Source of the DNA: Verrucosispora sp. WMMD573 | Lineage (GTDB): Bacteria; Actinomycetota; Actinomycetes; Mycobacteriales; Micromonosporaceae | Assembly: GCF_027497175.1 (NCBI RefSeq) | Contig: NZ_CP114901.1 | Coordinates: 6,138,001-6,202,000 of the forward strand | Direction of reading: 5' to 3' | DNA: 64,000 bases | In this document: positions 27,696-36,962 of the stretch, piece after piece | Numbering within the stretch: the first letter of the stretch is position 1 | Layout of the letters: every line of letters starts with the position of its first letter | The notes under the pieces: generated by a model | Databases searched by the model: none | What the model was told of the DNA's origin: nothing | Seen by the model: only the letters and a program-made list of their open reading frames with translations | Position numbers and translations under genes: made by a program

Positions 27696-28025
27696 TCAGT
27701 ACTGCTCGGGGCGGCGTTTGCGGCGCTCGTTGTAGTCGCGCATGCGTTGCGGGTAGCCCATCAGCGCCACGTCGTAGATCGGGATGCTCAGCCGGTACGC
27801 GAACCGCCGCGCGCCGTCCGGCCCGTCGATCCGGCGTCGGGTCCACTCGCCGTCGTCGGCGATCAAGATCACAGTGGTCTCGGTGACTGTGGTACGCGGT
27901 TCGATGTACGCCTCGACGCCCTTTCGGGTACGGACGAAGTTCTCAAGGTGCTCCAGATCGGCACGATTGGCCGTACGGTCAGGGTCAGCCGCACGTGATC
28001 GCTTGCTTCGCCGGAACAGTCCCAC
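27696..28025 (-). CDS. Hypothetical 109-residue protein
   Basis: Begins MGLFRRSKRSRAADPD at a GTG with a GGGGAG ribosome site. A charged N-terminus is followed by a compact alpha/beta segment (ENFVRTRKGVEAYIEP, VTETTVILIADDGEW, RRFAYRLSIPIYDVALMGYP) and a basic tail. The pattern is that of a conserved actinobacterial protein, but I cannot name the family. The reading frame extends further upstream without a good start. Divergent from lpd. Confidence 0.75.
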   Translation of the reverse strand: MGLFRRSKRSRAADPDRTANRADLEHLENFVRTRKGVEAYIEPRTTVTETTVILIADDGEWTRRRIDGPDGARRFAYRLSIPIYDVALMGYPQRMRDYNERRKRRPEQY

Positions 28026-28204
28026 CGAGCCGTCTCCCCAGTCGTGGCGTATCGAAGGCAGAGCCAAGGGTACGTGGCGGCAACGTGTCGTTGGGCACCT
28101 CGGTACGCGGGTGCGACGCGGTGGTGACAAGATGGCCGAGGTGGGGTGTGTCCGTGTTACCCCGCCGTGACCCCCGATGCAGCGAAGCGACCTGGGAGTT
28201 GGAC

Positions 28205-29596
28205 GTGAGCGAGCCGAACGACACAACCTTCGACATCGTCATCCTCGGAGGTGGTAGCGGCGGTTACGCGACCGCCCTGCGCGCCGCCCAGCTGGGCCTT
28301 TCCGTGGCGTTGGTGGAGAAGGGCAAGCTCGGGGGCACCTGCCTGCACAACGGTTGCATCCCGACCAAGGCGCTGCTGCACGCGGCCGAGATCGCCGACC
28401 AGACCCGCGAGTCGGAGCAGTTCGGTGTCAAGGCCGAGCTGGTCGGCATCGACATGGCGGGGGTCAACTCGTACAAGGACGGCGTGATCTCGCGGCTCTA
28501 CAAGGGCCTGCAGGGGCTGGTCAACGGCAACAAGTCGATCACCTTCGTCGAGGGGCATGGCCGGTTGGTCGCCCCGAACGCGGTCGAGGTGGACGGCAAG
28601 CGGTACACCGGCCGCAACGTGGTGCTGGCCTCCGGGTCGTACGCCAAGAGCCTGCCGGGCCTGGAGATCGACGGCGAGCGGGTCATCACCAGCGACCACG
28701 CCCTGACCCTGGACCGGGTCCCCGCCTCGGCGATCGTGCTCGGCGGCGGCGTGATCGGCGTCGAGTTCGCCAGCGTGTGGAAGTCCTTCGGGGTGGACGT
28801 GACGATCGTCGAGGCGCTGCCCCGGCTGGTCGCCGCGGAGGACGAGGAGTCGTCGAAGGCGCTGGAGCGCGCCTTCCGCAAGCGGAAGATCAACTTCAAG
28901 GTCGGCAAGCCGTTCGAGAAGGTCGAGAAGACCGACAACGGCGTGAGGGTGACCATCGCCGGCGGCGACACCGTCGAGGCCGAGCTGCTGCTGGTCGCGG
29001 TCGGCCGGGGCCCGAACACCGCCGACCTCGGCTACGAGGAGCAGGGCGTCAAGGTCGACCGGGGCTACGTGCTGACCGACGAGCGGCTGCGCACCAACGT
29101 GCCGAACGTCTACGCCGTGGGCGACATCGTGCCCGGTCTCCAGCTCGCCCACCGCGGTTTCCAGCAGGGCATCTTCGTCGCCGAGGAGATCGCCGGCCAG
29201 AACCCGGCGGTGATCGACGAGGCGGGCATCCCCCGGGTCACCTACAGCGACCCGGAGCTGGCGTCGGTCGGCCTCACCGAGGCGAAGGCCAAGGAGCAGT
29301 ACGGCAACGACAAAATCAAGACCTACAACTACAACCTCGGCGGCAACGGCAAGAGCCAGATCCTCAAGACGGCCGGTTTCGTGAAGCTGGTGCGGGTCGA
29401 GGACGGTCCGGTGGTCGGCGTGCACATGGTCGGCGCGCGGGTCGGCGAGCTGGTCGGCGAGGCGCAGCTGATCTACAACTGGGAGGCGTACCCGGGCGAG
29501 GTGGCGCAGCTCGTGCACGCCCACCCGACGCAGAACGAGGCCCTGGGCGAGGCGCACCTGGCGCTCGCCGGCAAGCCGCTGCACGCGCACGCCTGA
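28205..29596 (+). CDS. lpdA: Dihydrolipoamide dehydrogenase (E3)
   Basis: FAD/NAD enzyme that reoxidises dihydrolipoyl groups of 2-oxoacid dehydrogenase and glycine cleavage complexes. 463 residues. Seen: the FAD-binding VILGGGSGGYATALRA, the redox disulfide GGTCLHNGCIPTKALL, the NAD-binding VLGGGVIGVEFASV, and the C-terminal catalytic His-Glu in HAHPTQNEAL. The GTG at 28205 (MSEPNDTTFD) has GGGAG seven bases upstream; a longer in-frame start at 27995 would overlap the divergent gene. The E2 gene follows 72 bases later, as an operon. Confidence 0.96.
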   Translation: MSEPNDTTFDIVILGGGSGGYATALRAAQLGLSVALVEKGKLGGTCLHNGCIPTKALLHAAEIADQTRESEQFGVKAELVGIDMAGVNSYKDGVISRLYKGLQGLVNGNKSITFVEGHGRLVAPNAVEVDGKRYTGRNVVLASGSYAKSLPGLEIDGERVITSDHALTLDRVPASAIVLGGGVIGVEFASVWKSFGVDVTIVEALPRLVAAEDEESSKALERAFRKRKINFKVGKPFEKVEKTDNGVRVTIAGGDTVEAELLLVAVGRGPNTADLGYEEQGVKVDRGYVLTDERLRTNVPNVYAVGDIVPGLQLAHRGFQQGIFVAEEIAGQNPAVIDEAGIPRVTYSDPELASVGLTEAKAKEQYGNDKIKTYNYNLGGNGKSQILKTAGFVKLVRVEDGPVVGVHMVGARVGELVGEAQLIYNWEAYPGEVAQLVHAHPTQNEALGEAHLALAGKPLHAHA

Positions 29597-29668
29597 CCAC
29601 GACGTACCCGCGGCGTCCGGCGACGGGCGACGCTCCCCCCACCAGGGAAATGAAGGAGTCTGGAGAAC

Positions 29669-31504
29669 ATGCCGGTATCGGTCACCATGCCCCGGCTCGG
29701 CGAGAGCGTCACCGAGGGCACCGTCACGCGCTGGCTCAAGCAGGAGGGCGACACCGTCGAGGTCGACGAGCCGCTGCTCGAGGTTTCCACCGACAAGGTC
29801 GACACCGAGATCCCGTCCCCGGCGGCCGGGGTGCTGACCCGGATCGTGGTGGGCGAGGACGAGACGGCCGAGGTCGGCAGCGAGCTGGCGGTGATCTCCG
29901 GCGAGGGCGAGTCGGCCGGCGGCGGAGCCGCCCCGCAGCAGCAGGAGGCCCCCGCCGAGCAGGCCGCCGAGGCCGCGGCGGAGCCCGAGGCCGAGGCGGA
30001 GCAGCCCGCCGTCGAGGAGCCGGCCGAGCAGGCGGCCCCGACGGCGTCGGGTGAGGGCACCCCGGTGCAGATGCCGGCCCTGGGCGAGAGCGTCACCGAA
30101 GGTACGGTCACCCGTTGGCTCAAGCAGGTCGGCGAGACCGTCGAGGTCGACGAGCCGCTGCTGGAGGTTTCCACCGACAAGGTCGACACGGAGATCCCCT
30201 CGCCGGTCGCCGGTACCGTGCTGGAGATCAAGGTCGCCGAGGACGAGACCGCCGAGGTCGGCGCGACCCTGGCCGTGGTCGGCGCCGCCGGTGGCGCGCC
30301 GGCCGAGGCGAAGCCGGAGCCCGAGGCGAAGCCGGAACCCGAGGCCAAGCCCGAGGCAGCGGCCAAGCCCGAGGCAGAGACGAAGCCCGAGCCCGAGGCC
30401 AAGCCCGAGCCGAAGGTGTCCGAGCCGACGCCCGGCATGTCGTACAACGAGCCGGCCGCCGAGGCCGAGACCGCTCAGGAGCCGGTCAAGGCCGAGCAGG
30501 CCGCGCAGCCAGCGGCTCCCGCCCCGCAGCGCGCGGCAGCGTCCAACGGCGGCGAGCAGGCGGCCGGTTACGTGACGCCGCTGGTACGCAAGCTGGCCAG
30601 CGAGCACAACGTGGACCTCGCCTCGGTCAACGGCACCGGGGTCGGCGGTCGGATCCGCAAGCAGGACGTGCTGGACGCGGCGGAGAAGGCGCGCGCCGCC
30701 AAGGCCGCTCCCGCCCCGGCGGCAGCCCAGCCGGCGGCCGGTGCACCGGCCAAGCCGGCCGCCAGGCCGCAGCCGAGCGCCAAGCGCGGCACCACCGAGA
30801 AGCTGCCGCGCATCCGTGCGGCGATCGCCAAGCGGATGCTGTCGTCGCTGCACGAGATGGCGCAGCTGACCACGGTGGTCGAGGTGGACGTCACCAAGGT
30901 CGCCAAGCTGCGGGCGCAGGCCAAGGAGTCGTTCCAGCAGCGGCACGGCGTCAAGTTGTCGTTCCTGCCGTTCTTCGCCCTCGCGGCCATCGAGGCGCTT
31001 CAGGCGTACCCGATCGTCAACGCCAGCATGGACCTGGACGGTGGGACGATCACCTACCCGGACGCCGAGAACCTCGGCATCGCGGTGGACACCGAGCGGG
31101 GCCTGCTGGTGCCGGTCATCCACAACGCCGGTGACCTGAACCTCGGCGGTATCGCCAAGCGGGTCGCCGACCTGGCCGAGCGGACCCGGACCAACAAGAT
31201 CAGCCCGGACGAGATCGCCGGGGCGACCTTCACGCTTACCAACACCGGCAGCCGGGGTGCCCTCTTCGACACCCCGATCGTGCCGTCGCCGCAGTCGGCG
31301 ATGCTGGGTACGGGTGCCGTGGTGAAGCGCCCGGTCGTGGTGAACGACCCGGATCTGGGCGAGGTCATCGCCGTACGCCAGATGGTCTACCTGGCCCTGT
31401 CGTACGACCACCGGCTGATCGACGGCGCCGACGCCGCCCGCTTCCTGACGGCGGTCAAGGAGCGCCTGGAAGCCGGCAACTTCGAAGCCGAACTGGGCTT
31501 GTAA
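29669..31504 (+). CDS. sucB: Dihydrolipoamide acyltransferase E2 (DlaT/SucB)
   Basis: Core E2 of a 2-oxoacid dehydrogenase complex, 611 residues. There are two lipoyl domains (about 1-76 and 132-208), each with the lipoylated Lys in [15 protein letters not shown] Pro/Glu/Lys linker ([10 protein letters not shown] repeats) follows. A peripheral-subunit-binding domain lies at about 300-340 ([28 protein letters not shown]). The catalytic domain runs from ~375 and ends with the active-site [12 protein letters not shown]. Annotated as succinyltransferase in many actinomycetes; in mycobacteria the homologue DlaT serves pyruvate dehydrogenase. Partners lipA and lipB lie downstream in the window. Confidence 0.95.
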   Translation: MPVSVTMPRLGESVTEGTVTRWLKQEGDTVEVDEPLLEVSTDKVDTEIPSPAAGVLTRIVVGEDETAEVGSELAVISGEGESAGGGAAPQQQEAPAEQAAEAAAEPEAEAEQPAVEEPAEQAAPTASGEGTPVQMPALGESVTEGTVTRWLKQVGETVEVDEPLLEVSTDKVDTEIPSPVAGTVLEIKVAEDETAEVGATLAVVGAAGGAPAEAKPEPEAKPEPEAKPEAAAKPEAETKPEPEAKPEPKVSEPTPGMSYNEPAAEAETAQEPVKAEQAAQPAAPAPQRAAASNGGEQAAGYVTPLVRKLASEHNVDLASVNGTGVGGRIRKQDVLDAAEKARAAKAAPAPAAAQPAAGAPAKPAARPQPSAKRGTTEKLPRIRAAIAKRMLSSLHEMAQLTTVVEVDVTKVAKLRAQAKESFQQRHGVKLSFLPFFALAAIEALQAYPIVNASMDLDGGTITYPDAENLGIAVDTERGLLVPVIHNAGDLNLGGIAKRVADLAERTRTNKISPDEIAGATFTLTNTGSRGALFDTPIVPSPQSAMLGTGAVVKRPVVVNDPDLGEVIAVRQMVYLALSYDHRLIDGADAARFLTAVKERLEAGNFEAELGL

Positions 31505-31519
31505 CCCCAGCGCACAAAG

Positions 31520-31547
31520 GGCGCCCCGGCCCCCAGACCGGGGCGCC
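31520..31547 (+). terminator. Terminator hairpin after the E2 gene
   Basis: A 10-bp stem (GGCGCCCCGG/CCGGGGCGCC) with an 8-base loop, 15 bases after the stop codon. Confidence 0.8.
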
Positions 31548-31610
31548 CCCTCCCCTCCCTCCCTCCCCCCTCCCCCTCCTCCCCCTCCTCCCCCTCCTCC
31601 CCCTCCCCCG
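31548..31610. repeat. Polypyrimidine tract (CCCCTCCTC repeats)
   Basis: About 60 bases of almost pure C/T with a repeated CCCCCTCCT unit, immediately left of palindrome copy 3. A homopurine/homopyrimidine mirror tract of this kind can form triplex DNA. Confidence 0.9.
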
Positions 31611-31614
31611 GAGG

Positions 31615-31675
31615 GTTGATCATGAAGTTGTTGTCGCCGGGTTCGGCGTGGCGCGACAACAACTTCATGATCAAC
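31615..31675. repeat. 61-bp TTGATCATGA palindrome (copy 3)
   Basis: Perfect 23-bp arms (31615-31637 and 31653-31675) between convergent E2 and SDR genes, the best-conserved copy in the window. A purine-rich GGGGATCAGGGG stretch follows. Confidence 0.93.
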
Positions 31676-31698
31676 GGCGAGATCCGGGGATCAGGGGA

Positions 31699-32643
31699 TC
31701 AGGGGGTGGGGGTTTGGGTGCTGAGCTGCCAGAGGCGCTGGGCGGATTCGGGGTCTTGGGCGTAGTCGGCTACGCCGGTGCGGGTGTTGGGTTGGTGGGG
31801 GGCGGCCTGCTGGCAGTCCTCGAAGTAGCGGCCGCCGACGCCGTCGAGCAGCGGCGAGGTGGCGACCAGCACCGAGGTGGCGGCACCCTGCTCCGGGGTC
31901 TTCCAGGACGGCGCGGCCGGGCCGCTCTGGGCGCGCATCCGAGCCAGCTCCTCCTCGGTCACGTAGCGCTGGAGGTTGGTGCGGATCCCGCCGGGGTGTA
32001 GCGCGTTGGCCAGGATGCCGTCGTCGGCCCAGCGCCGGCTCGCCTCGACCGCGAAGAGGATGTTGGCGGTCTTGGACTGCCCGTACGCGGCCCACGGCTC
32101 GTAGTCCCGGCGCTCGAAGTGGATGTCGTCGAAGACGACAGGCGAGCGCAGGTGCGCGGCCGAGCTGACCGAGACGATCCGGGCGCCCTGCGCGGCGGCG
32201 AGGGCCGGGTACAGTCCGGTGGCGAGCGCGAAATGCCCCAGGTGGTTGGTGGCGAACTGCATCTCCCAGCCCTGCGGGGTACGCAGCTCCGGCGAGGCCA
32301 TCATGCCGGCGTTGTTGACCAGGATGTGCAGCGGCCCGTCCCAGTTCGCCACGAAGGCGGCCACCGAGGCCGGATCGGCCAGGTCGAGCGGGGCCACGGT
32401 GACCCGGTCGTTGCCGGTCGTACCGATGATCTCCGCCGCCGCCCGGTCGCCCTGCTCGGGCTTGCGAACCGCGAGGGTGACGTCGGCACCGGCGGACGCG
32501 AGCGCCCGGGCGGTCTCCACGCCGATGCCCGACCCGCCGCCGGTCACGACGACCCGACGCCCGGTGAGGTCGATACCCGCGACGACCTCCATCGCGGTGG
32601 ACTGCGCGGTGAACGGGGTGCTGACAGGTGTGCCGATGGTCAT
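31699..32643 (-). CDS. Short-chain dehydrogenase/reductase
   Basis: An NAD(P)-dependent oxidoreductase, 314 residues, of the retinol-dehydrogenase/WWOX-like extended group. Rossmann motif VVTGGGSGIGVETARAL (TGxxxGIG) at about 32, NNAG in LVNNAGMMAS, catalytic Ser in VSVSSAAHL, and the YxxxK in AYGQSKTANILF. Divergent from a TetR regulator with two matching palindromes between them, so it is probably the controlled gene. The substrate cannot be inferred. Confidence 0.93.
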   Translation of the reverse strand: MTIGTPVSTPFTAQSTAMEVVAGIDLTGRRVVVTGGGSGIGVETARALASAGADVTLAVRKPEQGDRAAAEIIGTTGNDRVTVAPLDLADPASVAAFVANWDGPLHILVNNAGMMASPELRTPQGWEMQFATNHLGHFALATGLYPALAAAQGARIVSVSSAAHLRSPVVFDDIHFERRDYEPWAAYGQSKTANILFAVEASRRWADDGILANALHPGGIRTNLQRYVTEEELARMRAQSGPAAPSWKTPEQGAATSVLVATSPLLDGVGGRYFEDCQQAAPHQPNTRTGVADYAQDPESAQRLWQLSTQTPTP

Positions 32644-32695
32644 GATCCATCCTTGTCTCAGATGTGCGGCGGGTCGGTCCGCCGCTACGATGAGA

Positions 32696-32741
32696 AACGG
32701 AGGCTCCTCCGTTACTGCCAGGCTAACCGGAGGACCCTCCG
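32696..32741. promoter_or_regulatory. Paired AACGGAGG-N2-CCTCCGTT operators
   Basis: AACGGAGG-CT-CCTCCGTT (32696-32713) and a second site with CGGAGG-AC-CCTCCG (32728-32741, right flank TT, left flank imperfect) lie 30 bases apart between the divergent SDR and TetR genes. This is a strong candidate binding site for the TetR protein. Confidence 0.75.
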
Positions 32742-32780
32742 TTTGCCAACCGGACGGAGGCCGACTGTCAGGAGGAGTAC

Positions 32781-33359
32781 GTGCCGGAGCAGCCATCCCG
32801 ACCGTTGCGCGCCGACGCGCTGCGCAACCGCCAACGGTTGCTGGAGGCGGCCGTCCGGGCGTTTTCCCAGGCCGGCACGGAAGTAACCCTGGAGCAGATC
32901 GCCCGCGACGCGGCGGTGGGCATCGGCACCCTCTACCGGCACTTCCCCACCCGGGAGGCGTTGGTCGAAGCCGCCTACCGCAACGAGTTGGAGCGCCTCT
33001 GCGACTCCGCCGCCGAACTACTCGGACAACTGCCACCCGAGGCGGCGACCCGGGCCTGGATGGACCACTTCATCGACTACCTCGCCACCAAGCGTGAGAT
33101 GGCCGACGCGCTGCGCCTGGTGATCGCCGCCGGCACCAACCCGTTCGCGCAGAGCCGGGACCGGCTGCTCGCAGCCGTGACCAGACTGCTGGCGGCGGGC
33201 GCGGCGGCCGGCACGATGCGCTCGGACGTGGAGCCCGGCGACGTCCTCGCCGGGCTCAGCGGGGTGTCGCTCGCCGCCGGTGGCCGGGAACAGCGCGACC
33301 AGGCCCGACGCCTGCTCGACCTGCTGATGGACGGTCTGCGATACCGCCGGCCTGACTGA
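32781..33359 (+). CDS. TetR-family transcriptional regulator
   Basis: 192 residues with the HTH at about 13-58 (NRQRLLEAAVRAFSQAG, TLEQIARDAAVGIGTLYRHF) and a helical C-terminal sensor domain like that of SbtR/TetR_C type regulators. The GTG start has a strong GGAGGAG site. Divergent from the SDR gene; the two palindromes between them are its likely operators, controlling both genes. Confidence 0.94.
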   Translation: MPEQPSRPLRADALRNRQRLLEAAVRAFSQAGTEVTLEQIARDAAVGIGTLYRHFPTREALVEAAYRNELERLCDSAAELLGQLPPEAATRAWMDHFIDYLATKREMADALRLVIAAGTNPFAQSRDRLLAAVTRLLAAGAAAGTMRSDVEPGDVLAGLSGVSLAAGGREQRDQARRLLDLLMDGLRYRRPD

Positions 33360-33404
33360 TCGGAAACGGGCGTACGCCCAGGTCGCCGCTGCCAGACTCA
33401 GCCC

Positions 33405-34730
33405 GTGGGCGACGTGGGCTGGCGGGGGCGGCTCGGGCCGGCCGTCGGCATCGCACCCGGCGCCCGGGTCGACAAGTTCGAGATCTTCTTCGACCTGGTC
33501 TTCGTCTTCTCGTTCTTCATCATCACCCGGGCCACCGCCGCCAACATCAGCGGCCGCCAACTGCTGCACGCCGCGCTGGTGCTGGCGGTGCTCTGGTGGT
33601 GCTGGGTGGTGCACACGGTGGTGGCCACCCGGATCCGTATCGGCGAAGGTTTCGTGCCGGTGCTGATGGTCGTCGGGATGGCCGCGCTGTTCTGCTTCGC
33701 CATCGCCCTGCCGCAGGCGTTCATGGACCCGCAGACCAGCGAGGCCGGGCCGATCGTCGTCGCGGTCAGCTATGTGGTCATCCGCGCGGTGCATCTCGCA
33801 CTGTTTCTGCACATCGTCCGCGACAATCCGGCAGAGCGCCGGCAACTGCTCCGCTACGCCCCCGAGCTGACGCTGAGCACCATGCTGCTGCTGGTCGCCG
33901 CGCTGCTGCCCGGACACATCCCCGACCCTGGGATGGCCGAGCTCGTCCGGGACGCGCTCTGGGTCGCCGTGGTGCTGCTCCAGTACGGCACCGGCCTGCT
34001 GGCCCGCACCTGGGGCTGGCAGGTGACCTCGGCTGAGCACTGGACCGAACGGTACGACCTGATCCTGATCATCGCGCTCGGCGAGTCGGTGATCTCCGTC
34101 GGTGTCGGCAGCAACCTGCTCGGTCAGGCGCCGACCTGGCCCGGGGTGACCGCCGCCGTGCTCGGGATCGTCTTCACCGCCGCCCTCTGGTGGGTGCACT
34201 ACGACCTGATCGGCCCGGCCGCCCGGATCGCCCTGCACGCCACCCTCGGCCGCACCCGGGTGCTGATGGCCCGCGACGCCTACGCCTACCTCTACCTGCC
34301 GATGATCGCCGGGATCATCCTGTTCGCCCTCGGCGCCGAGGGCATCGTGCACGACATCGCCGAACCCGGCGTACCGGTCGCCGAGCCGGCCCACGGGGCG
34401 AAAGTGCCGATGCTGTTCGGCGGGGTATTCCTCTACCTGCTCGGCAACATGGCCTTTCAGCTCCGTACCCTGCACACACTGAGCTGGACCCGGGTCGCCA
34501 CCCTGGTCGTACTGCTCGCCGCCATCCCGGTCGCCATGCCGATGCCCGGGCTGGTCGCGCTCGGGCTGCTCACCGCGATCTGCGTCGGCCTGGTCTTCGC
34601 CGAGGTCGTCTTCATGTCCGAGGCCCGGCACACGCTGCGCGCGGTGGTATTCGAGGAACGCACCGCCCACGAGACCAACGAGGCCGCCTACCGCGCTCGC
34701 TGGCACGGCCAACCCCCCGGCACAACCTGA
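33405..34730 (+). CDS. Low temperature requirement A (LtrA) family membrane protein
   Basis: A 441-residue multipass protein with about 11-12 hydrophobic segments. The LtrA signature RVDKFEIFFDLVFVFSF lies near residue 21 and RYDLILIIALGESVI in the middle. LtrA was named from a Listeria cold-growth mutant, but its biochemical activity is not established. GTG start at 33405; CAGACT six bases before it is a weak leaderless-type box. Confidence 0.88.
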   Translation: MGDVGWRGRLGPAVGIAPGARVDKFEIFFDLVFVFSFFIITRATAANISGRQLLHAALVLAVLWWCWVVHTVVATRIRIGEGFVPVLMVVGMAALFCFAIALPQAFMDPQTSEAGPIVVAVSYVVIRAVHLALFLHIVRDNPAERRQLLRYAPELTLSTMLLLVAALLPGHIPDPGMAELVRDALWVAVVLLQYGTGLLARTWGWQVTSAEHWTERYDLILIIALGESVISVGVGSNLLGQAPTWPGVTAAVLGIVFTAALWWVHYDLIGPAARIALHATLGRTRVLMARDAYAYLYLPMIAGIILFALGAEGIVHDIAEPGVPVAEPAHGAKVPMLFGGVFLYLLGNMAFQLRTLHTLSWTRVATLVVLLAAIPVAMPMPGLVALGLLTAICVGLVFAEVVFMSEARHTLRAVVFEERTAHETNEAAYRARWHGQPPGTT

Positions 34731-34863
34731 CCGCCCGAGACGGCCAGTCGAGGCGACTGATCGGCACGACTTGCGGCATCATGGCCGGTTCCCGGCGATG
34801 GAAGGCGCGAAATGCGGCATCCTCGTGAACAGGCTCGGCCATCGGCCAGGTGCAGTCAGCGCG

Positions 34864-34895
34864 CTTGACTTCGAGTGTGCTCCAACCGCGACGCT
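34864..34895 (+). promoter_or_regulatory. Possible MerR-type promoter/operator
   Basis: TTGACT followed by an imperfect dyad (CTTCGAG-TGTG-CTCCAAC) lies 8 or so bases before the region upstream of the aldo/keto reductase start. MerR regulators bind such dyads between -35 and -10. No merR gene is adjacent. Confidence 0.4.
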
Positions 34896-34902
34896 TGGCG
34901 GC

Positions 34903-35910
34903 ATGACGACGACACGGAAACTGGGTCGCAGCGGGATCGAGGTCAGCGCGATCGGCATGGGGTGCTGGGCGATCGGCGGGCCGCTGTGGGGCGACGACCG
35001 GCAGCCGCTGGGCTGGGGCGAGGTGGACGACGAGGAGTCGGTACGGGCCGTGCACGCGGCGCTGGAGCACGGGGTGACCTTCTTCGACACGGCCAGCAAC
35101 TACGGGGCCGGGCACAGCGAGCGGGTGCTCGGTCGGGCGCTGACCGGCCGTCGCGACCGGGTGGTGATCGCCACCAAGTTCGGCTTCACCTCCGAGGAGG
35201 CGACCCGCCGGGCCACCGGCGAGGACCACCGTCCCGAGTACGCGGCGGCGAGTCTGGAGGCGTCGCTGCGCCGGCTCGGCACCGATCACGTCGACCTGTT
35301 GCAACTGCACCTGAACGACCTGGCGCCGGCGCTCGCGCTCGACCTGGTCGACACGCTGGAGAGCATGGTCACCCAGGGCAAGATCCGGGCGTACGGGTGG
35401 AGCACCGACCACCCCGACTCGGCCGCCGCCTTCGCCCCGGCCGCCCCGCACTGCACGGCGATCCAGCACGACCAGTCCGTGCTGCGGGACAACGCCGAGA
35501 TGCTGGCGGTCTGCGACACGTACGACCTGGCCAGTATCAACCGGGGGCCGCTGGCGATGGGGCTGCTCACCGCCGCCACCCGGTCGCTGGGCGACGACGA
35601 CGTGCGGGGACGGGCACCGGAGTGGTTGCGCTGGTTCACCGACGGCAAGCCGGCACCGCAGTGGGCGCAGCGGGTGGCTCAGGTACGCGCGGCGCTCACC
35701 GCCGACGGCCGTACCCTCGCTCAGGGCGCGCTCGGCTGGCTGCTGGCCCGCAGCCCGCGTACGGTGCCGATTCCCGGGTTCCGCACGGTGGCCCAGGTCG
35801 AGGAGAACACCCGGGTGCTCACCCTCGGGCCGCTGCCCGCCGACGCCTACGACGAGGTCGAGCGGCACCTGTCGGAGCTGCGTAGGGACGAGGCCGCCAC
35901 ACGGGCGTGA
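34903..35910 (+). CDS. Aldo/keto reductase
   Basis: A 335-residue NADPH-dependent oxidoreductase. The catalytic Asp/Tyr are in FFDTASNYGAGHSERV, Lys in VIATKFGFT and His in LLQLHLND; cofactor site near PIPGFRTVAQVEEN. Different subfamily from the reductase at 17912 (closer to general stress or YajO-like types). The ATG at 34903 begins MTTTRKLGRSGIEV, the usual family start; an in-frame start at 34771 is unlikely. The next gene can start at a GTG that overlaps its stop. Confidence 0.93.
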   Translation: MTTTRKLGRSGIEVSAIGMGCWAIGGPLWGDDRQPLGWGEVDDEESVRAVHAALEHGVTFFDTASNYGAGHSERVLGRALTGRRDRVVIATKFGFTSEEATRRATGEDHRPEYAAASLEASLRRLGTDHVDLLQLHLNDLAPALALDLVDTLESMVTQGKIRAYGWSTDHPDSAAAFAPAAPHCTAIQHDQSVLRDNAEMLAVCDTYDLASINRGPLAMGLLTAATRSLGDDDVRGRAPEWLRWFTDGKPAPQWAQRVAQVRAALTADGRTLAQGALGWLLARSPRTVPIPGFRTVAQVEENTRVLTLGPLPADAYDEVERHLSELRRDEAATRA

Positions 35911-35957
35911 CCGACTCGACGCGGCCGGGTCGCCGCGCGTACCCGAAGATGGAGGGC

Positions 35958-36863
35958 ATGCGGATCCTCATGGCCGGCGCTTCCGGCTTCCTCGGCACCC
36001 GGCTGGTCGACCTGCTCGTCGCCGACGGGCACCAGGTGACCCGGCTGGTACGACGACCGCCGCGCGCCGCCGACGAGCGACGATGGTCGCCGTCGGCGGC
36101 GCAGTTGGACCCGGCGGTGGTCGCCGAGGCCGACGCGGTGATCAACCTGGCGGGCGCCGGTGTCGGCGACCGGCGCTGGAACGACAGGTACCGGCAGCTG
36201 ATCCGGTCCAGCCGGGTGGACACCACCACCACCCTGGCCACCACGATCGCCGGGCTACCGGTGGCCGACCGGCCGGAGGTGCTGCTGAACGCCTCGGCGA
36301 TCGGCTGGTACGGCAACACCGGCGACCGGGTGGTCGAGGAGGACGCGCCGGCCGGCGAGGGTTTCCTCGCCGACGTGGCCCGGGTGTGGGAGGCGGCCAC
36401 CCGGCCGGCCGAGGATGCCGGGGTACGGGTGGTGCGGCTGCGTACCGGGCTGCCGCTGCACCGCGACGGTGGGCTGCTGAAGCCGCAGCTGCTGCCGTTC
36501 AAGCTGGGCATCGCCGGCCGGCTCGGCAGCGGCCGGCAGTGGATTCCGTGGATCTCGATGACCGACTGGCTCAACGCCACCACGTTCCTGCTGGCCCGGG
36601 CCGATCTCGCCGGGCCGGTGAACGTGGTCGGCCCGGCCTCGGTCACCAACGCCGAGTTCACCCGGGAACTGGCCCGCCAGCTGAACCGCCCCGCGGTCAT
36701 CCCGATCCCCGCGCTGGCCCTGAAGGTGGCCCTCGGCGGCTTCGCCCAGGAGGCGTTGACCAGCACCCGCGTCCTCCCCGGCGTCCTCAACCGCGCCCAG
36801 TTCACTTTCCGCCACCCCGACCTCCCCACCGCCCTCCACGCCGCCCTCCACCCCGCCCCCTAG
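35958..36863 (+). CDS. TIGR01777-family NAD-dependent epimerase-like protein
   Basis: An atypical extended SDR of 301 residues from ATG 35958. It has the N-terminal GASGFLGTRLVDLL dinucleotide site, then INLAGAGVGDRRW, NASAIGWYGNTGDRVV and RTGLPLHRDGG. These are the hallmarks of the YfcH/TIGR01777 group, as in Rv2216, whose location between dlaT and lipB is the same. Function in cells is poorly known; a cell-division-related role has been suggested for some relatives. An alternative GTG at 35907 overlaps the previous stop as GTGA. The 3' end runs into a C-rich tract. Confidence 0.9.
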   Translation: MRILMAGASGFLGTRLVDLLVADGHQVTRLVRRPPRAADERRWSPSAAQLDPAVVAEADAVINLAGAGVGDRRWNDRYRQLIRSSRVDTTTTLATTIAGLPVADRPEVLLNASAIGWYGNTGDRVVEEDAPAGEGFLADVARVWEAATRPAEDAGVRVVRLRTGLPLHRDGGLLKPQLLPFKLGIAGRLGSGRQWIPWISMTDWLNATTFLLARADLAGPVNVVGPASVTNAEFTRELARQLNRPAVIPIPALALKVALGGFAQEALTSTRVLPGVLNRAQFTFRHPDLPTALHAALHPAP

Positions 36864-36866
36864 CCT

Positions 36867-36927
36867 GTCGATCATGAGGTTGACGGCAGAGTTGATCTCT
36901 AAAACTGCCGCCAACCTCATGATCAAC
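36867..36927. repeat. 61-bp TTGATCATGA palindrome (copy 4)
   Basis: Arms of 23 bp (36867-36889 and 36905-36927) with two mismatches, between convergent epimerase and esterase genes. Left C-rich and right G-rich flanks are present. Confidence 0.92.
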
Positions 36928-36962
36928 GCGGGTGTGGCGGGGTCGGGGGCCTGGTGGGTGGG

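Noticed and set aside
30310..30420. Repeats in the E2 gene as a tandem-repeat element
   Set aside because: They encode the usual flexible AKPEPE linker between lipoyl and subunit-binding domains.
28157..31411. A 1084-codon minus-strand ORF opposite lpd and the E2 gene
   Set aside because: Both sense genes carry clear catalytic motifs; the antisense product is a His/Asp/Leu-rich translation of their codon bias.
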